Part shown: positions 20,857 to 33,056 of the stretch, piece after piece | Layout of the letters: the number at the start of each line of letters is the position of its first letter | Numbering within the stretch: the stretch's first letter is position 1 | Assembly: GCF_027942865.1 (NCBI RefSeq) | Contig: NC_134508.1 | Span: forward strand, 38,995,466 to 39,059,465 | Direction of reading: 5' to 3' | DNA from: Odontesthes bonariensis | Lineage: Eukaryota; Chordata; Actinopteri; Atheriniformes; Atherinopsidae | Length of the DNA stretch: 64,000 nt | The notes under the pieces: model-generated | Seen by the model: only the letters and a program-made list of their open reading frames with translations | Told to the model about the DNA's origin: nothing | The model's database searches: none | Position numbers and translations under genes: made by a program

Positions 20857-23800
20857 GGGAGAGGACGCTGGCACTGAATGTTCGCCGCTTCTCCGCGGAA
20901 AAAAACGCTTCTCCACGGAAAACAATCCTCTCTGCCGTTGCCTACTGCCATCATTTTCTACTGGACTTCCCCTGCGCTATTCTTCAGGTGATGCTGTGGA
21001 TTACTTTGCTCTGCTCCCGGAATATCTGTTTTGGAGCCGTGGGTCTGCTGTCAGCGGTTAGCTCCATGCTAGCCTCACCCGGCTCGTCAATGTTGAGCTA
21101 CTCCGCCTCCCAGCTGATTGGACTTAACAACTGCTCCACTCCACCGTGTGTTTCAATCTTAAAACGACTGGGTCTTCTGCGTAGACCTCGCTATGTCCAT
21201 AGAGGCTCCCGGAGAAGAACTGTTTACTATCGACAGGCGGGATCGGGCCCCGTGGTTTCCTGCTGGTCTACTGGACGCGCCGCGCATCGATTACGTGATC
21301 AGAATGCAGCGTCTGTGCTCCCTGATATGGCTGGAAGAACACAATGCATGAAGGGGCAAGGAAAGCGTGGAGTGGATTTCAGTCTGCTGAAGCCTCTTCA
21401 AAAGGCTTCTTCTCCAGCCAGTATTAAGATAGAACTTTTCGATGTTCAATCACTGACCAACAAATCCTGTCTTATTCATGACCATATTCTGGAGAAAAAT
21501 GTGGACCTTATGTGCCTTACTGAAACATGGCACCCACCGGATGTGTACAGTTCGCTGAATGAAGCTTGTCCCCCTGGATATAGCTATCTGCAGAGAGCTC
21601 GCCACACGGGTCGAGGTGGTGGTCTGGCTATAATTTACCGCAGTAATTTTAAATTGTCCCACCTGGCTCTTCAGAGCTTTTCTTCTTTTGAATGTTTGGC
21701 TCTCAATCTTAAAGCCCCTCTCCAGATGAATTTAGTATTGCTTTATCGGCCTCCAAAATATCATGCCTCATTTAATTCAGAAATATATGACCTCCTAACT
21801 TCTTTCTGTGCCCGCTCTGTGAAAAATATCATTCTTGGAGATTTAAATATCCATTTAGATCATCCTTCCTCCCCTATGGCAGCAGATTTTAAGTCCCTGC
21901 TGGACTCACTTAATCTTACTCAGTTTGTTGACGCCCCTACACACAACAGGGGGCACACTCTGGACCTAGTGATCACAGACACTGTAGCTATCAATAACTT
22001 ATCTGTATATGACTTGGGCGTCTCGGACCATAGTCTCATTTCCCTGGAAGTGCCTTCAACTTTGTCTGCTCCAAAATCTAAACGTCTTATTCAGTTCCGT
22101 GACCTAAAGAATATTTCCCCTGAGACTCTGTCTTCGGCTCTTCACTCTCTGTCTGCTGTCAGTCATTCATCCGTAAATGACTCTGTGGATTACTACAATC
22201 AATCTCTCCAGGAGCTTCTGGAGCTCCTTGCCCCTCTGAAGTCGAGGCTGGTGTCTTTCTCCCGCTCAGCCCCTTGGTACACCGAAGAACTGCGGAACAT
22301 GAAAGCTGCTGGACGTGCTATTGAGAGACGTGCACAAAAATCGGGTCTCTCTGTCCACAAGCTGGCATTTAAGGAACATCAGAAAACCTATGCCTTCTCT
22401 CTTAAGGAAGCACAATCTAAGTACTATTCCAACATCATCAACAGCTGTCCGGGAAATTCTAAACAGCTTTTCTCGACAATAAACCATCTCCTTAAACCCA
22501 ATCAACAAACTGAGGATGAGGACTCGACTCGTAAATGCAACCTGTTTCTCTCATTCTTCAAAAACAAAGTTAACTCTATCAGATCTCAGTTCCATAGCCT
22601 TCCTGATCTTCGGCTGGCACCTACCCTCCTACATCATGGGTCCCTGAGCTGCTTTGATGAGGTTTCACAGAGCGAAGTGGAGAACATCCTCAAGATAATG
22701 AAGCCCTCATTTTGTGCCCTGGACCCCTTCCCCTCGTCTCTTATAAAATCTAATCATCCTGCAATAAGCCCATTAATTACACAAATAGTAAACAAATCAC
22801 TGAAATCTGGTCATGTTCCACTGCCTCTCAAAACAGCTGTCATTAAACCTCATCTAAAGAAATCTTCCCTGGATCCAGACATTCTCTCTAATTACCGTCC
22901 AATTTCTCATCTTCCTTTCCTGTCTAAAGTGCTGGAAAAAGCTGTTGCCGCTCAGCTGCAGCTCCATCTACAACAAAACTCTCTGTACGAGAAATTTCAG
23001 TCCGGGTTTTGTTCTGCTCACAGCACTGAGACCGCTCTGCTGAGAGTTACCAATGACATACTCATGACAGCAGATACTGGGTCTACCTCTCTCCTTGTTC
23101 TCCTTGACCTAACTGCAGCGTTTGACTCGGTGGATCATCACATCCTACTACACCGTCTTCATGTGGAGGTTGGTCTTTGTGACACTGTTCTGGACTGGTT
23201 TAGATCTTTTCTCTCCAATCGGCTGGAATGTGTTAGCCTTGGCAAGGCCAAGTCCCAGGCTGTCTCTGTTTCCTGCGGCGTCCCACAAGGGTCAGTATTA
23301 GGGCACCTGCTGTTTTCCCTGTATATGCAGCCTTTGGGTCAAATCATCAATAGACATAATATCTCCTTCCACTGCTATGCCGACGATATTCAACTATACA
23401 TTAAAACTGGAGCATCATCATCATCGCCTCCTCTCAATACCTTCACTACGTGCCTGGAGGAGATAAGGACGTGGTTAAATCAGAACGTTCTTCAGTTAAA
23501 CTGCTCCAAAACTGAGGCCATGTTGTTCGGAACACCTCACCAGGTTCAATCTTCAACTTTGACGACTGTTTTTTTTGCTGGACAAAACATCCCCCTTTCC
23601 AATACAGTTACAAATCTTGGAGTTAGATTGGATTCCCATCTTACACTTGAAAACCACATTAAGCATCTGTTTAAAATCTGTTTTTTCATCTTCGCAACAT
23701 CTCCAAAATTCGTCCGTTTCTTTCCTTTTCTGATGCTGAGACCCTCGTCCATGCCTTTGTCTCCTCCAGGCTTGACTATTGCAACTCTCTGTTTGTTGGA

Positions 23801-24352
23801 ATACATAAAAAACATCTTCACAAGCTCCAATATATCCAAAACAGCGCAGCCAGGATCCTTCTGAGGGCCCGTAAATCGGCCCATATTACACCTATTCTGC
23901 ATGATCTCCACTGGCTTCCTATCACCTTCAGAATTCAATACAAAATCGCTCTCATCACCCATCAGTGTTTATACGGAACCTCACCGGATTATCTGAAGGA
24001 CCTTCTCACCCCACACTCACCCTACAGATCCCTACGATCACATGAATGCAACCTACTCCACCTTCCTCGCTCCAGATTAAGGACCATGGGAGACCGGGCT
24101 TTTGCTGTGGCTGCCCCCCGTCTTTGGAACTCCCTCCCGGATTGCCTGAGAGCTCCACAATCACTGACTGATTTTAAAAGAGGCTTGAAGACTTTTTTAT
24201 TTAAGCAAGCCTACTCTGCCTCCACATGATTTTATGATTTTATGATGTTGATTTTATTTTTTGATTTTAGTTCAACTGTGTAAGCACTTTGAGATTTTGC
24301 TATGAAAAGTGCGGTACAAATTAAATTGATTATTATTATTATTATTATTATT
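20842..24352 (+). mobile_element. Second L2-group LINE nested in copy B, nearly full length
   Basis: 3.5-kb element with a 5' UTR/leader, one long frame with endonuclease and RT, and a 3' end of ATT repeats (24328-24352). It is inserted at the sequence CATCATAT of copy B; the empty site is visible in copy A (about 1497-1508). This tail differs from the GAATT tail of the host LINE, so it is a different family. Confidence 0.85.
20988..24229 (+). pseudogene. LINE endonuclease/reverse transcriptase with one frameshift
   Basis: APE-type endonuclease: VDLMCLTETWHPPD (catalytic Glu), GRGGGLAIIYR, ILGDLNIHLDHP (GDxN), THNRGHTLDLVIT and LGVSDHSLI (SDH). [44 protein letters not shown] and FHCYADDIQLY (YADD). 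One frame runs to 23864. The true C-terminus (DYCNSLFVG, LHWLPI, AAPRLWNSLPD, KTFLFKQAYS) continues in the next frame to a TGA at 24227-24229. The slip lies in a T-run near 23683-23688, where one T seems missing. A sequencing error there would make the element intact. The GHLLF variant of the usual GPLLF is a possible further change. Confidence 0.85.
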
Positions 24353-26116
24353 ATATCTTAAAGATCTCATTGTAAGATATTTTCCTAACAGAGCACTTCG
24401 TTCCCAAACTGCAGGTTTATTTGAGGTTCCCAGAGTTTCTAAAAGTAGAATGGGAGGCAGAGCCTTCAGTTATCAGGCCCCTCTATTGTGGAATAAGCTG
24501 TCAGTAAATGTCCGGGAAGCAGACACCCTTTCCACCAGGCTTAAAACTTTCCTTTTTTTATAAAGCTTATAGTTAGGTCTGTTGAATCTGATAGTGTATC
24601 TGCTAGTGTGTCTTGTTCTGCCTCCACCTCTGGCACCCTCTATACTTTCATTACCCCCTACCCGAACCAGGGTTTGAATCCCATTCCCGCTTATCTTACC
24701 TCTTTTATTTCTCCCCCTACCCGAACCAGGGTTTGCATCCCCACCCCGCTGTGACTGGTGTGCAGTTGGTGAGAGGCTGAGGTAGCTTGTGGCTGTAAAA
24801 AGATGGTTGTTGTGGTGTGAGGAGCAGATCTATATAGGGAGCATAGGGAATTACTTACTGAGTCTGGTCCTTTATTTATTTATTTATTTTTTTTTTTGTT
24901 TGCACAAGTTTCTTGTGTTTACCTTGAATAGGGATGGCTCAGGTAATCCTGAAACATCCCATAGTTAAGCTGCTATAGGCCTAGACTGCTGGGGGGCCTC
25001 ATCTGTCACACCTTTCCTCACTTTACTCTCTTTATGTATATGTGATATTATTGTGGTCATTAACTCGTGTTTCCCTGTTCCAACAGATATTCTTTGAATG
25101 GTGTTACAGTGCCGCCGCCGCCGCTGCGGCCCTCCCCCCCCCCTTTCTGTCTTCTCAAACCCCAGCTGGTCGAGGCGGATGGCCACCCTTCCTGAGTCTG
25201 GTTCTGCCAGAGGTTTCTTCCTGTTAAAAGGGAGTCGTTTCTCTCCACAGTCGCCTCAGGCACGCTCAGGCCGGGAGATTGGACCAAAAAACAAAAAGTT
25301 TTCAGTGCAATCTGTTGGTTTTCTTAGCTAGGAAATTGTGTTTGAATTGGCTCTATATGAACGAATTGGATTATTTTATGAATTATGATTATTATTAATT
25401 AATTGAATTCCAATTGGCTTGAATTGGACTTACTATTTAAGTGCCTTGAGATGACATTTGTTGTATTTGGCGCTATATAAATAAAAATGAATTGAATTGA
25501 ATTGAATTTTATTTCAATGCTTATATTCAGAGGTTTTTATGCAGTTTTTAAAATAAGAATGTTTTCTCTACAAAGATTAGCTCCATGAATTCCTCATCTT
25601 ATGGCAACAACGTCTCGAGCAGTGTGAGGTATCGAGACTTTGTGAGCTCAGCTGTGACCAACAATATGATCGTCCTAGCTCTTGGTCTCACTATTAACTA
25701 CATCAATGGCACACTGATTCACACTTTCAGAAAACACCAGGTTAGAATTTATTGTAATTCTTCATGTTGTTCACAAATCATCATTGCAGTGAAACTAGTT
25801 TCCATCATGAGTAATCTGTGGATTAAACTAAGGCTACGGCTACACGGAAACGAATCGAGGTTTTTTTTTAAAACGGGTACGAAAATTCTTGCAACCACAC
25901 GGCAACGCTGCTGTAAAGACTCAGGTTCAAACGAAAACGGATGAAAACGATGAAACGATGCAGTACACACGCCACTGTGTCACGCCACGCTGTGAGACAA
26001 TAGAGAAGTCTCACAGCGTCAACGTTTGACTGACGCAAAAACGTTTTTGCTGTATAATGGAAACGAAACGACCTCGTTTTCAAACTTTCCCACTCTGGAA
26101 CCCGTCCTCAAAAACT

Positions 26117-27520
26117 ATTCAATTCAATAAATTTTTATTTATATAGCGCCATATACAACAAATGTCATCTCAAGGCAGATAGTAAGTCCAATTCAAGCCA
26201 ATTGGAATTCAATTAATTAAAGCCGGGGTAGGGGATCTTTTTCTGGAACATTTTTTTACATATTGCTTGAAATACTCTTCACACCCTCATTGCAACCAAT
26301 TAATTAAAAGTTTTGACACAAATATGAAAAGTTTTAGTGGCCTCTAGAACGTACAATCTAGGAAAAACAGTATCCAATCATTGTGAACGGTCCGTTCACA
26401 ATGATTGGATTCTGATGCCGTCTATCAAACTGCAATCTGCTCCTCCCTCCCCCTCTCCCTCCTTCACCCTGTGCGCGTACCCTGCTCCGTGAACGAAGCT
26501 TGGCAGGAAGCTAAACTAGAGCCAGCTTGGCTAGCACCTAGCATTATTAAACGTATAGTTAGCATAAACTAAATACTAAATACGGCAACGATCGATGCTT
26601 GCTGTCAGAACAGCGCTCCTGCACCTTCGTGCTCGTGCGCGTTCATGTACTCTAGAGGCGTGCCTTCGGGGGGAAAGTGAAGAAAAGGGTTGGGACTTTT
26701 TACCTGTGTATTTTCAAAATGCAGCTTCGCTGGACTCAAAATCCAGGATCTCCTACCCTACCTTTAATAATAATCATAATTCATAAAATAATCCAATTCG
26801 TTCATATAGAGCCAATTCAAACACAATTTCCTAGCTAAGAAAACCAACAGATTGCACTGAAAACTTTTTGTTTTTCGGTCCAATCTCCCGACCTGAGCGT
26901 GCCTGAGGCGACTGTGGAGAGAAACGACTCCCTTTTAACAGGAAGAAACCTCTGGCAGAACCAGACTCAGGAAGGGTGGCCATCCGCCTCGACCAGCTGG
27001 GGTTTGAGAAGACAGAAAGGGGGGGAGGGGGGAGGGGGGCCGCGGCGGCGGCGGCACTGTAACACCATTCAAAGGATATCTGTTGGAACAGGGAAACACG
27101 AGTTAATGACCACAATAATATCACATATACATAAAGAGAGTAAAGTGAGGAAAGGTGTGACAGATGAGGCCCCCCAGCAGTCTAGGCCTATAGCAGCTTA
27201 ACTATGGGATGTTTCAGGATTACCTGAGCCATCCCTATTCAAGGTAAACACAAGAAACTTGTGCAAACGAATAAATAAATAAATAAATAAAGGACCAGAC
27301 TCAGTGAGTAATTCCCTATACTCCCTATATAGATCTACTCCTCACACCACAACAACCATCTTTTTACAGCCATAAGCTACCTCAGCCTCTCACCAACTGC
27401 ACACCAGTCACAGCGGGGTGGGGATGCAAACCCTGGTTCGGGTAGGGGGAGAAATAAAAAAGGTAAGATAACCGGGAATGGGATTCAAACCCTGATTCGG
27501 GTAAGGGGTAATAAAAAACT
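26117..27520 (-). mobile_element. L2 copy D: 3' UTR only, inverted
   Basis: Reverse complement of the 3' UTR of copies A and B, from the GAATT tail (26117) to about 27520, interrupted by a Harbinger-like MITE at 26221-26764. 5' truncated before the RT frame, so it holds no coding sequence. Confidence 0.8.
26221..26764. mobile_element. Harbinger-like MITE with TAA target duplication
   Basis: The ends AGCCGGGGTAGGGGATC and (inverted) AAGGTAGGGTAGGAGATC match imperfectly. TAA at 26218-26220 is repeated at 26765-26767, and removing one TAA plus the element restores the L2 tail sequence seen at 60541-60560. An internal perfect palindrome-like segment lies at 26375-26410 (CAATCATTGTGAACGG facing its complement). 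A second, truncated copy is at 53079-53310. Confidence 0.75.
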
Positions 27521-28449
27521 ATCGTTTTGGGGTAGTGGGAACGCCGGCTCCGTGTGGCCGCGACAGCGAAACGATAAGAAAAAGTATCGTTTACAGTGAA
27601 AAACGTTTTCGTGTAGCCGCAGCCTTAGTGGATTAATGCACTCAAAATAAGTGTTTTCCTCTCTCTTTCAGGTATTTTACGTGAATCCTCGTTATATCCT
27701 GTTCATCCACCTAGTGTTTAATGATATGATCCAGCTCAATGCAACTTTCAGCCTGTTTATCTTAAGTTATGTCAATAAGATCAATGCTTCCATCTGTTGC
27801 TTTATTATTACGTTTGCCGTCTTCACCACCCTCAATACACCCTTAAATTTAGCTGTGATGGCAGTAGAGTGTTACATAGCTGTTTGTTTACCTCTCCGAC
27901 ACCCTCAGCTCTGTACCATTAAGAGAACATATATATTGGTAGGTTGTATTTGGGCTTTTAGTGCAGTGTCAATTTTGACAGATATCTTTGTTATTCTGGC
28001 AACAGAGCCTGCACGCTTGTTTTATTCCACAATATTTTGAGAGGGATAATTTGTTCCGACACCCAATAAGTTTAGAAAAGAGAGATGTTTCTTGCCTAAT
28101 TTATCTAAGTGCAGTTTGGCTCACCCTCATCTACATCTACTTCAGGATCTTCTTTGCAGCTAAAGCTGCTAATTCAGTAGATGGAAATATAAAGAAAGCC
28201 AGGAACACAGTCCTGCTTCATGGTTTCCAGCTAATGTTGAGTATGTTAACTTTAGTAACCCACCTTCTAAAAAACACTTTCAGGAAATGGTTCCCTAAAT
28301 ATTATATGTATGTACTCTTTGCTTTCTATATCATTGTCCAGATTCTTCCTAGGTTTGTAAGTCCAATTGTGTATGGGCTTCGAGACAAGATATTTAAACA
28401 GCACTTGAGAAAGTATCTGCTGTGTACCATGAGAAAAGGAATACCATAG

Positions 28450-29595
28450 CTTTCAGAGAATTTCATGCAACTGTGCAAGATATCAAACCACAACATCAAA
28501 CCAGAAAGCATCTGAATGGTATAGAACATGAAAAAATGATTCCTTCATTTACTGTTATTCTTTTATAGATAACATCAACCAAGATATGTCATTTTTCTTC
28601 TCATAAGCTTCATATACACCCATTTCTTTAATTCTAGTTCATGTTTTAGTAAAATGCAAAGGCGACCTCCAGTCTGTTAACAACTGCATATAAAATCTCT
28701 TTAGTTGTTTGAAAAAAATGTTTCTCAACGAAAGATTATAATGGATTTGGATATTTCTTCTTCTACCATGGACAAAATCATTAAACAATTCAAGAAATCT
28801 GGAGCAAATTCAGTCATTTGAAGGCAAAGAGTGCAAGTCTAAGCAGGACACCAATAATCTCCATAAGCTATTAATAAATAATTGTTTATTTATATCTGAC
28901 CTACCTACATGGGCAATGAATTGCTTCAGGATTTTTTTTAATTCTTACAATAGTGAGTTTCAATCACAGTTGCCACTTAAAACTTTGATGTGCAAGAAAA
29001 AGCCTTACATTGACCTTGTCCAGAAGTTGTTGACTCCTCTGGGCTCAGAGGTGCCTTGGATGGACCATTACACAGTGAAAGCATGTATTGTGATTAGATG
29101 AATTAGTATCCCCCCGTTTTTGTGATTGAATGTTGTAGATGGACAAGAGTTGAAGTGCAAATAGATATTGATAGTTTTTAATGTACTGGTACAATGTGAA
29201 CACCATAATAGAAGTTGTGCAAACTTAGATTTTTTTGTCTTATTTTGCACCACAGGTACAGCAGTTTACATATTCCCTGCATTAGCAACTAAAATGGCTT
29301 TTTAATGAGTAACATCTGGTTACTTTAGCACAGACTGCTGGCTTCTGATGTGGACTACATGTTCATCCCTGAAAACATCCTTTCTTGCACTCTCCACTCT
29401 TCAGAAATAACCTTCATTTTATATTTCTATCGTCTACTTACTAATTCATATTTTAGAACAACTAGAAATCAACAAAACTGACATTGACATGTAATTAATG
29501 AGGCAACATTGGGAATGTAGGAGATAAAGAGTGCAACAAACAGATGGGACATCAAAAGAAAACTTAACAGGTAAAGTTGAGGAGGGTATCAGAAA
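28450..29595. other. 3' flank of OR-A, paralogous to 47308-49030
   Basis: No coding gene seen. Many stretches match the OR-B flank, for example ATGGATTTGGATATTTCTTC (28741; 48068) and CACAGACTGCTGGCTTCTGA (29329; 48750). The match supports a block duplication, and the flank lacks the Harbinger element found at 47532-48043. Confidence 0.6.
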
Positions 29596-29679
29596 AATAA
29601 TTCAATTCAATTCAATTCAAATTCAATTCAAAAATACTTTATTTATCCCAGAGGGAAATTAAATGTTGATGTAGCTCAA

Positions 29680-31551
29680 TTAAATCAAGGAGTTATTATA
29701 GATGCTGATGGCTGTGGGCAGGAATGATTTCCTGCAGCGGTCCGTTTTGCATCCAAACTGAAGAAGCCTTTGACTGAAGAGACTCTGTTTTCTGATAACA
29801 GTCTCATGGAGAGGATGTTCAGGGTTGTCCATAATTCTCTTGATTTTATGCAAAATCCTTCTTTGCATTATTGTCTCCAGAGGTTCCACAGTCCCCAGAA
29901 CAGAACCAGCCTTCCTTATCAGGTTGTTGAGTCTTTTTAGGTCCCTGGTTCTGATGCTGCTGCCCCAACAGATGATGCAAGAGGAAATGACACTCTCAAC
30001 AACAGACTTGTAGACGATCTGCAACATCTTGTTGCAAACCTTGAAGGACCTTAGCTTCCTCAAGAAGTACAGTCTGCTCTGTCCTTTCTTGTAGATGGCT
30101 TCACTGTTGTGTCTCCAGTCCAGTCTGTCGTCCAGATGAACACCAAGGTATTTATATTCCTCAACCACCTCCACTTCTTCTCCCATGATGGAAACGGGGT
30201 TTGATCTGACCCTGTTTCTCCTGAAATCTACAATCATCTCCTTTCATTTTTCATTTTACTTTCCTCTTGTGTCATCTGTTGGGGCAGCAGCATCAGAACC
30301 AGGGACCTAAAAAGACTCAACAACCTGATAAAGAAGGCTGGTTCTGTTCTAGGGACGACTGTGAAACCTCTGGAGACAATAATGCAAAGAAGGATTTTGC
30401 ATAAAATCAAGAGAATAATGGACAACCCTGAACATCCTCTCCATGAGACTGTTATCGGAAAACAGAGTCTCTTCAGTCAAAGGCTTCTTCAGTTTGGATG
30501 CAAAACGGACCGCTACAGGAAATCTTTCCTGCCCACAGCCATCAGTATCTATAATAACTCCTTGATTTAATTGAGCTACATCAACATTTAATTTCCCTCT
30601 GGGATAAATAAAGTATTTTTGAATTTGAATTGAATTTGAATTTGTTTTGTTAACATTCAAGATGAGATGATTGTTCCCACACCATGCCACAAAGCGGTCC
30701 ACCAGCTCTCTGTACTCAGCTTCTTGTCCATCTCTGATACACCCGACAACTGCAGAGTCATCTGAATATTTCTGTAGATGACAGGAGTCTGACTTGTACT
30801 GGAAGTCTGAAGTGTACAGAGTGAAAAGGAATGGTGAGAGTACAGTCCCCTGTGGTGCTCCTGTGCTGCTGATCACCTGGTTAGACACACAATTCTTCAG
30901 TCTGACAAACTGTGGTCTGTTTGTCAGGTAGTCATTAATCCAGGTGATTGTTGAGGCCTCCACCTGAGTCTTCTGGAGTTTCAGACGAAGCAGATCAGGC
31001 TGGATTGTGTTAAATGCACTGGAGAAATCAAAGAACATGATCTTCACAGTGCTGCCTGCTTTGTCCAGATGACAGTGGGTTTGTTGAAGTAGGTGTATGA
31101 TAGCGTCTTCAACTCCAACTCCATGGCGATAAGAAAACTGCAGGGGGTCCTGATATGTGCTGGTTTGCTTACACAGGTGGGTCAACAGGAGTCTCTCCAG
31201 GACTTTCATGATGTGGGATGTCAGGGCAACAGGTCTGTAGTCATTGATGACTGAAGGGTGAGTTTTCTTTGGTACCGGAACCAGACAGGATGTCTTCCAC
31301 AACAGTGGTACCTTCTCTTGGGTCAAGCTAAGGTTGAAAAGGTGTTGCAGAATCCCACAGAGCTGCTCTGCACAGGCCTTCAGGACTCGGGGGCTGACAC
31401 CATCTGGACCTGCAGCCTTGTTCCGGTTCAGTCTCTCCAACTGCCTCTTCACCTGACTTCTAGAAACAGAAAAGTGGGAGGGGGAGGCAAAGGGGACAGC
31501 AGCATCTCCTGATTGGGTTGAAGACAAACTAGTGGAAGCAGAATAATCCAT
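29680..31551 (-). pseudogene. Rex1-like reverse transcriptase, split by an inverted insertion
   Basis: The N-terminal piece (31551 to about 30640) has NRNKAAGPDGVSPRVLKAC, WKTSCLVPVPKK, NDYRPVALTSHIMKVLERLL, FDFSSAFNTIQP, STGAPQGTVLSPFLFTLY and the catalytic-box region LQKYSDDSAVVG, with SDD in place of ADD. The C-terminal piece (30237-29680) has EYKYLGVHLDDRLDW, KKGQSRLYFLRKLRSF, IRKAGSVLG and a stop at 29680. Between them a copy of the same C-terminus on the other strand breaks the frame near KMIVDFRRNR. No endonuclease part is seen, so the copy is 5' truncated. Confidence 0.8.
30258..30637 (+). mobile_element. Rex1-like 3' end inserted head-to-head in the same family
   Basis: Plus-strand copy of the final codons (TRDLKRLNN through ISIYNNSLI) and 3' tail of the surrounding LINE. 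With the matching minus-strand part (about 29610-29980) it forms a long inverted repeat with arms of about 350 bases. Confidence 0.8.
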
Positions 31552-31892
31552 GACTGAGGTGGAGGTGGAGATGTTACAGGAAAGCTGTGGGTCAGAGGAG
31601 GGTGGGATGTCTCTGGCTGGGAACAGGAGGGGAGGATGGTGAGCTTGTTCTTGAACTGAACCTGTTGAAGAATGTGTTCAGCTCATTTGCTCTGTCCAGA
31701 CTCGAAGTTCACAGTTTGCCACAGTTGAAAGTCATCTCTCATCATACCATAGGAGTGGTATACAATTAAGCATGTAACCGTCAACAGTGTCAAAGCTCTA
31801 ATTTGTTTTTTGTTTTACTTTACAATAAAAGTGATAACAAAGATTATTGAGAACTCAGATTCATTGTGCATTGATTTTGATTGGACTGCATA

Positions 31893-32200
31893 ATCATCAA
31901 ATCAAATTTATTTATATAGCACATTTCATGTACAAACAGTTCAAAGTGCTTTACATAAAATAAAAGCATTGCAGCAGGGAGTGCAAGAAGTAGTGCGTAC
32001 TGTAATTTGTCAGGATAAGATTGCCACCTTTCATGTGGGTGACCTGGGTTTGAATCCTGACACCCCTGCATGAAAGGTACTACCTCTGGTAGGGGTCCTT
32101 AGGCAAGACGCCCTTACGCTACCTGCCTACCTGGGATAAGAGTGTAAGGATAAGTCGCTTTGGATAAAAGCGTCTGCCAAATGCATAAAAATATAAATAT
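31893..32200. mobile_element. SINE-like insertion with tRNA-type B box and SINE tail
   Basis: Contains GGGTTTGAATCCTGAC (32046-32061), close to a Pol III B box, and ends GGATAAAAGCGTCTGCCAAA, a well-known fish SINE 3' tail. The left part (31898-31965, ATTTATTTATATAGCACATT) is a different inverted LINE/SINE tail. The OR-B flank has no such sequence (about 49199-49205 is continuous). Confidence 0.6.
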
Positions 32201-33056
32201 ATATATATTTTGGTTTGTGAAAACTTTTTTAAAAAAAAACTGAAAATGATTGTTGCAGGAGAATCCAAAGATTTCTGAGATGGGCTGGGTTACGACTCCT
32301 AAAGAGATCCAAAAAATGGACAGTAAATTGCCAACAGTAATGAATCTTTGATTAAAAAAATAAACAAGTTACTGATTACTTCAATTGAAAAACTTGCATA
32401 TCGCAAACAAGAAATAAGGGTAATGTGAGTACTCTTAACGTGTTCATTTATAACATGTTACATGTATTTTTTGCTGCAGTACTTTCCCCAGAATCAGATC
32501 ATACTTGAGGCAGTCTGATCACATTAATAACAACACTTTCCCACTTGACTAACATTTATCTCTGTGACGGATACAAAGTACTCCTTTAAAAAAAAAATAA
32601 AAAAGAGCAGTCTTGCTGTGTCACAACAGGCTTTAGCTTTGCTATTCGCCTTAATTGAAAGAAGCTTTTCTGTACAACGATGCTGATTTGCTTGTTAGAT
32701 TTAAAAATCATTCCATAATCACTCCCAAATTTGTAACAGTGCTTTTTGGGGAACCAAGATTAAAAGGGGTTTTAAAAGAGGGATTAAGAGGAGTGGCATC
32801 AAAGGTACCACTTGGACCAAATAAAATTTCCATTTTCTTTTAATTAAAACCAAAGAGTTTAATGATATTCACGCTTTGATGTCATTGAGGAATTCTGGTA
32901 GTGGCTGGATGGAGTAAGAGACTATTTCACTATAAAGGGATGTAATTTAACAGTCACCTGCATAGCAGTGGGAAGATATCCTATGTTTCCTCAAAATAGA
33001 GCCCACAAGAAGTGGATAGAGGATAGTTCAAATCTGTCTTGCACACCAGAGTAAAT
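32201..33056. other. No gene seen
   Basis: 32205-32440 matches the OR-B far 3' flank (49205-49440; for example ATCC(A/T)AAGATTTCT). 32441-33056 is AT-rich with no frame longer than about 60 codons and no family that I recognise. Confidence 0.5.

Larger units (their letters stand above)
18985..25508 (+). mobile_element. L2/Maui-like LINE, copy B, carrying a second LINE
   Basis: 5'-truncated copy with RT from about 18985, broken at 20841 by another LINE (20842-24352) and resumed at 24353 through the 3' UTR and the GAATT tail at about 25490-25508. It lies between the OR-A promoter and the OR-A start codon. In OR-B the same interval is only about 170 bases, which is the empty site. Nearly identical to copy A. 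Confidence 0.85.
25827..27628. mobile_element. hAT-like element in the OR-A intron
   Basis: Flanked by a perfect 8-bp duplication TGGATTAA (25819-25826 and 27629-27636). The inverted ends read CTAAGGCTACGGCTACACGG on the left and a near-matching copy on the right. OR-B has the uninterrupted intron, giving the empty site. Its own sequence is only about 290 bases on the left and about 110 on the right; the middle is an inverted L2 tail with a MITE in it. No transposase is visible. Confidence 0.8.
25585..28449 (+). pseudogene. OR-A: odorant receptor 131-2-like pseudogene
   Basis: Seven-transmembrane odorant-type receptor. Coding exon 1 is 25585-25740 (starts MNSSSYGNN, ends RKHQ, in phase 0), with a donor GTTAGA. 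Exon 2 is 27672-28449 (starts VFYVNPRY after TTTCAG). Family marks: MAVECYIAVCLPLRHPQLC after TM3, KKARNTVLLHGFQLML before TM6 and ILPRFVSPIVYGLRDK in TM7. Compared with OR-B, two bases are missing at about 28039 (ATTTTGAG against ATTTTGTGAG), removing a Cys codon and shifting frame in the second extracellular loop. The intron carries a 1.8-kb hAT-like element, and LINEs separate promoter from start codon. Confidence 0.9.
29600..31703 (-). mobile_element. Rex1/Babar-like LINE, minus strand
   Basis: The 3' end (TTGAA repeats and the ATAAATAAAGTATTTTTGAA tail) lies at 29600-29660 and the RT extends up to about 31550. The 5' side ends near 31703, where OR-B-like flank resumes (AAGTTCACAGTTTGCCACAG, also at 49037). 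The OR-B flank shows the empty site. A same-family 3' end is inserted in the opposite orientation at 30258-30637. Confidence 0.8.

Noticed and set aside
32046..32061. tRNA gene
   Set aside because: Only a B-box-like sequence with a SINE tail; no cloverleaf could be drawn.
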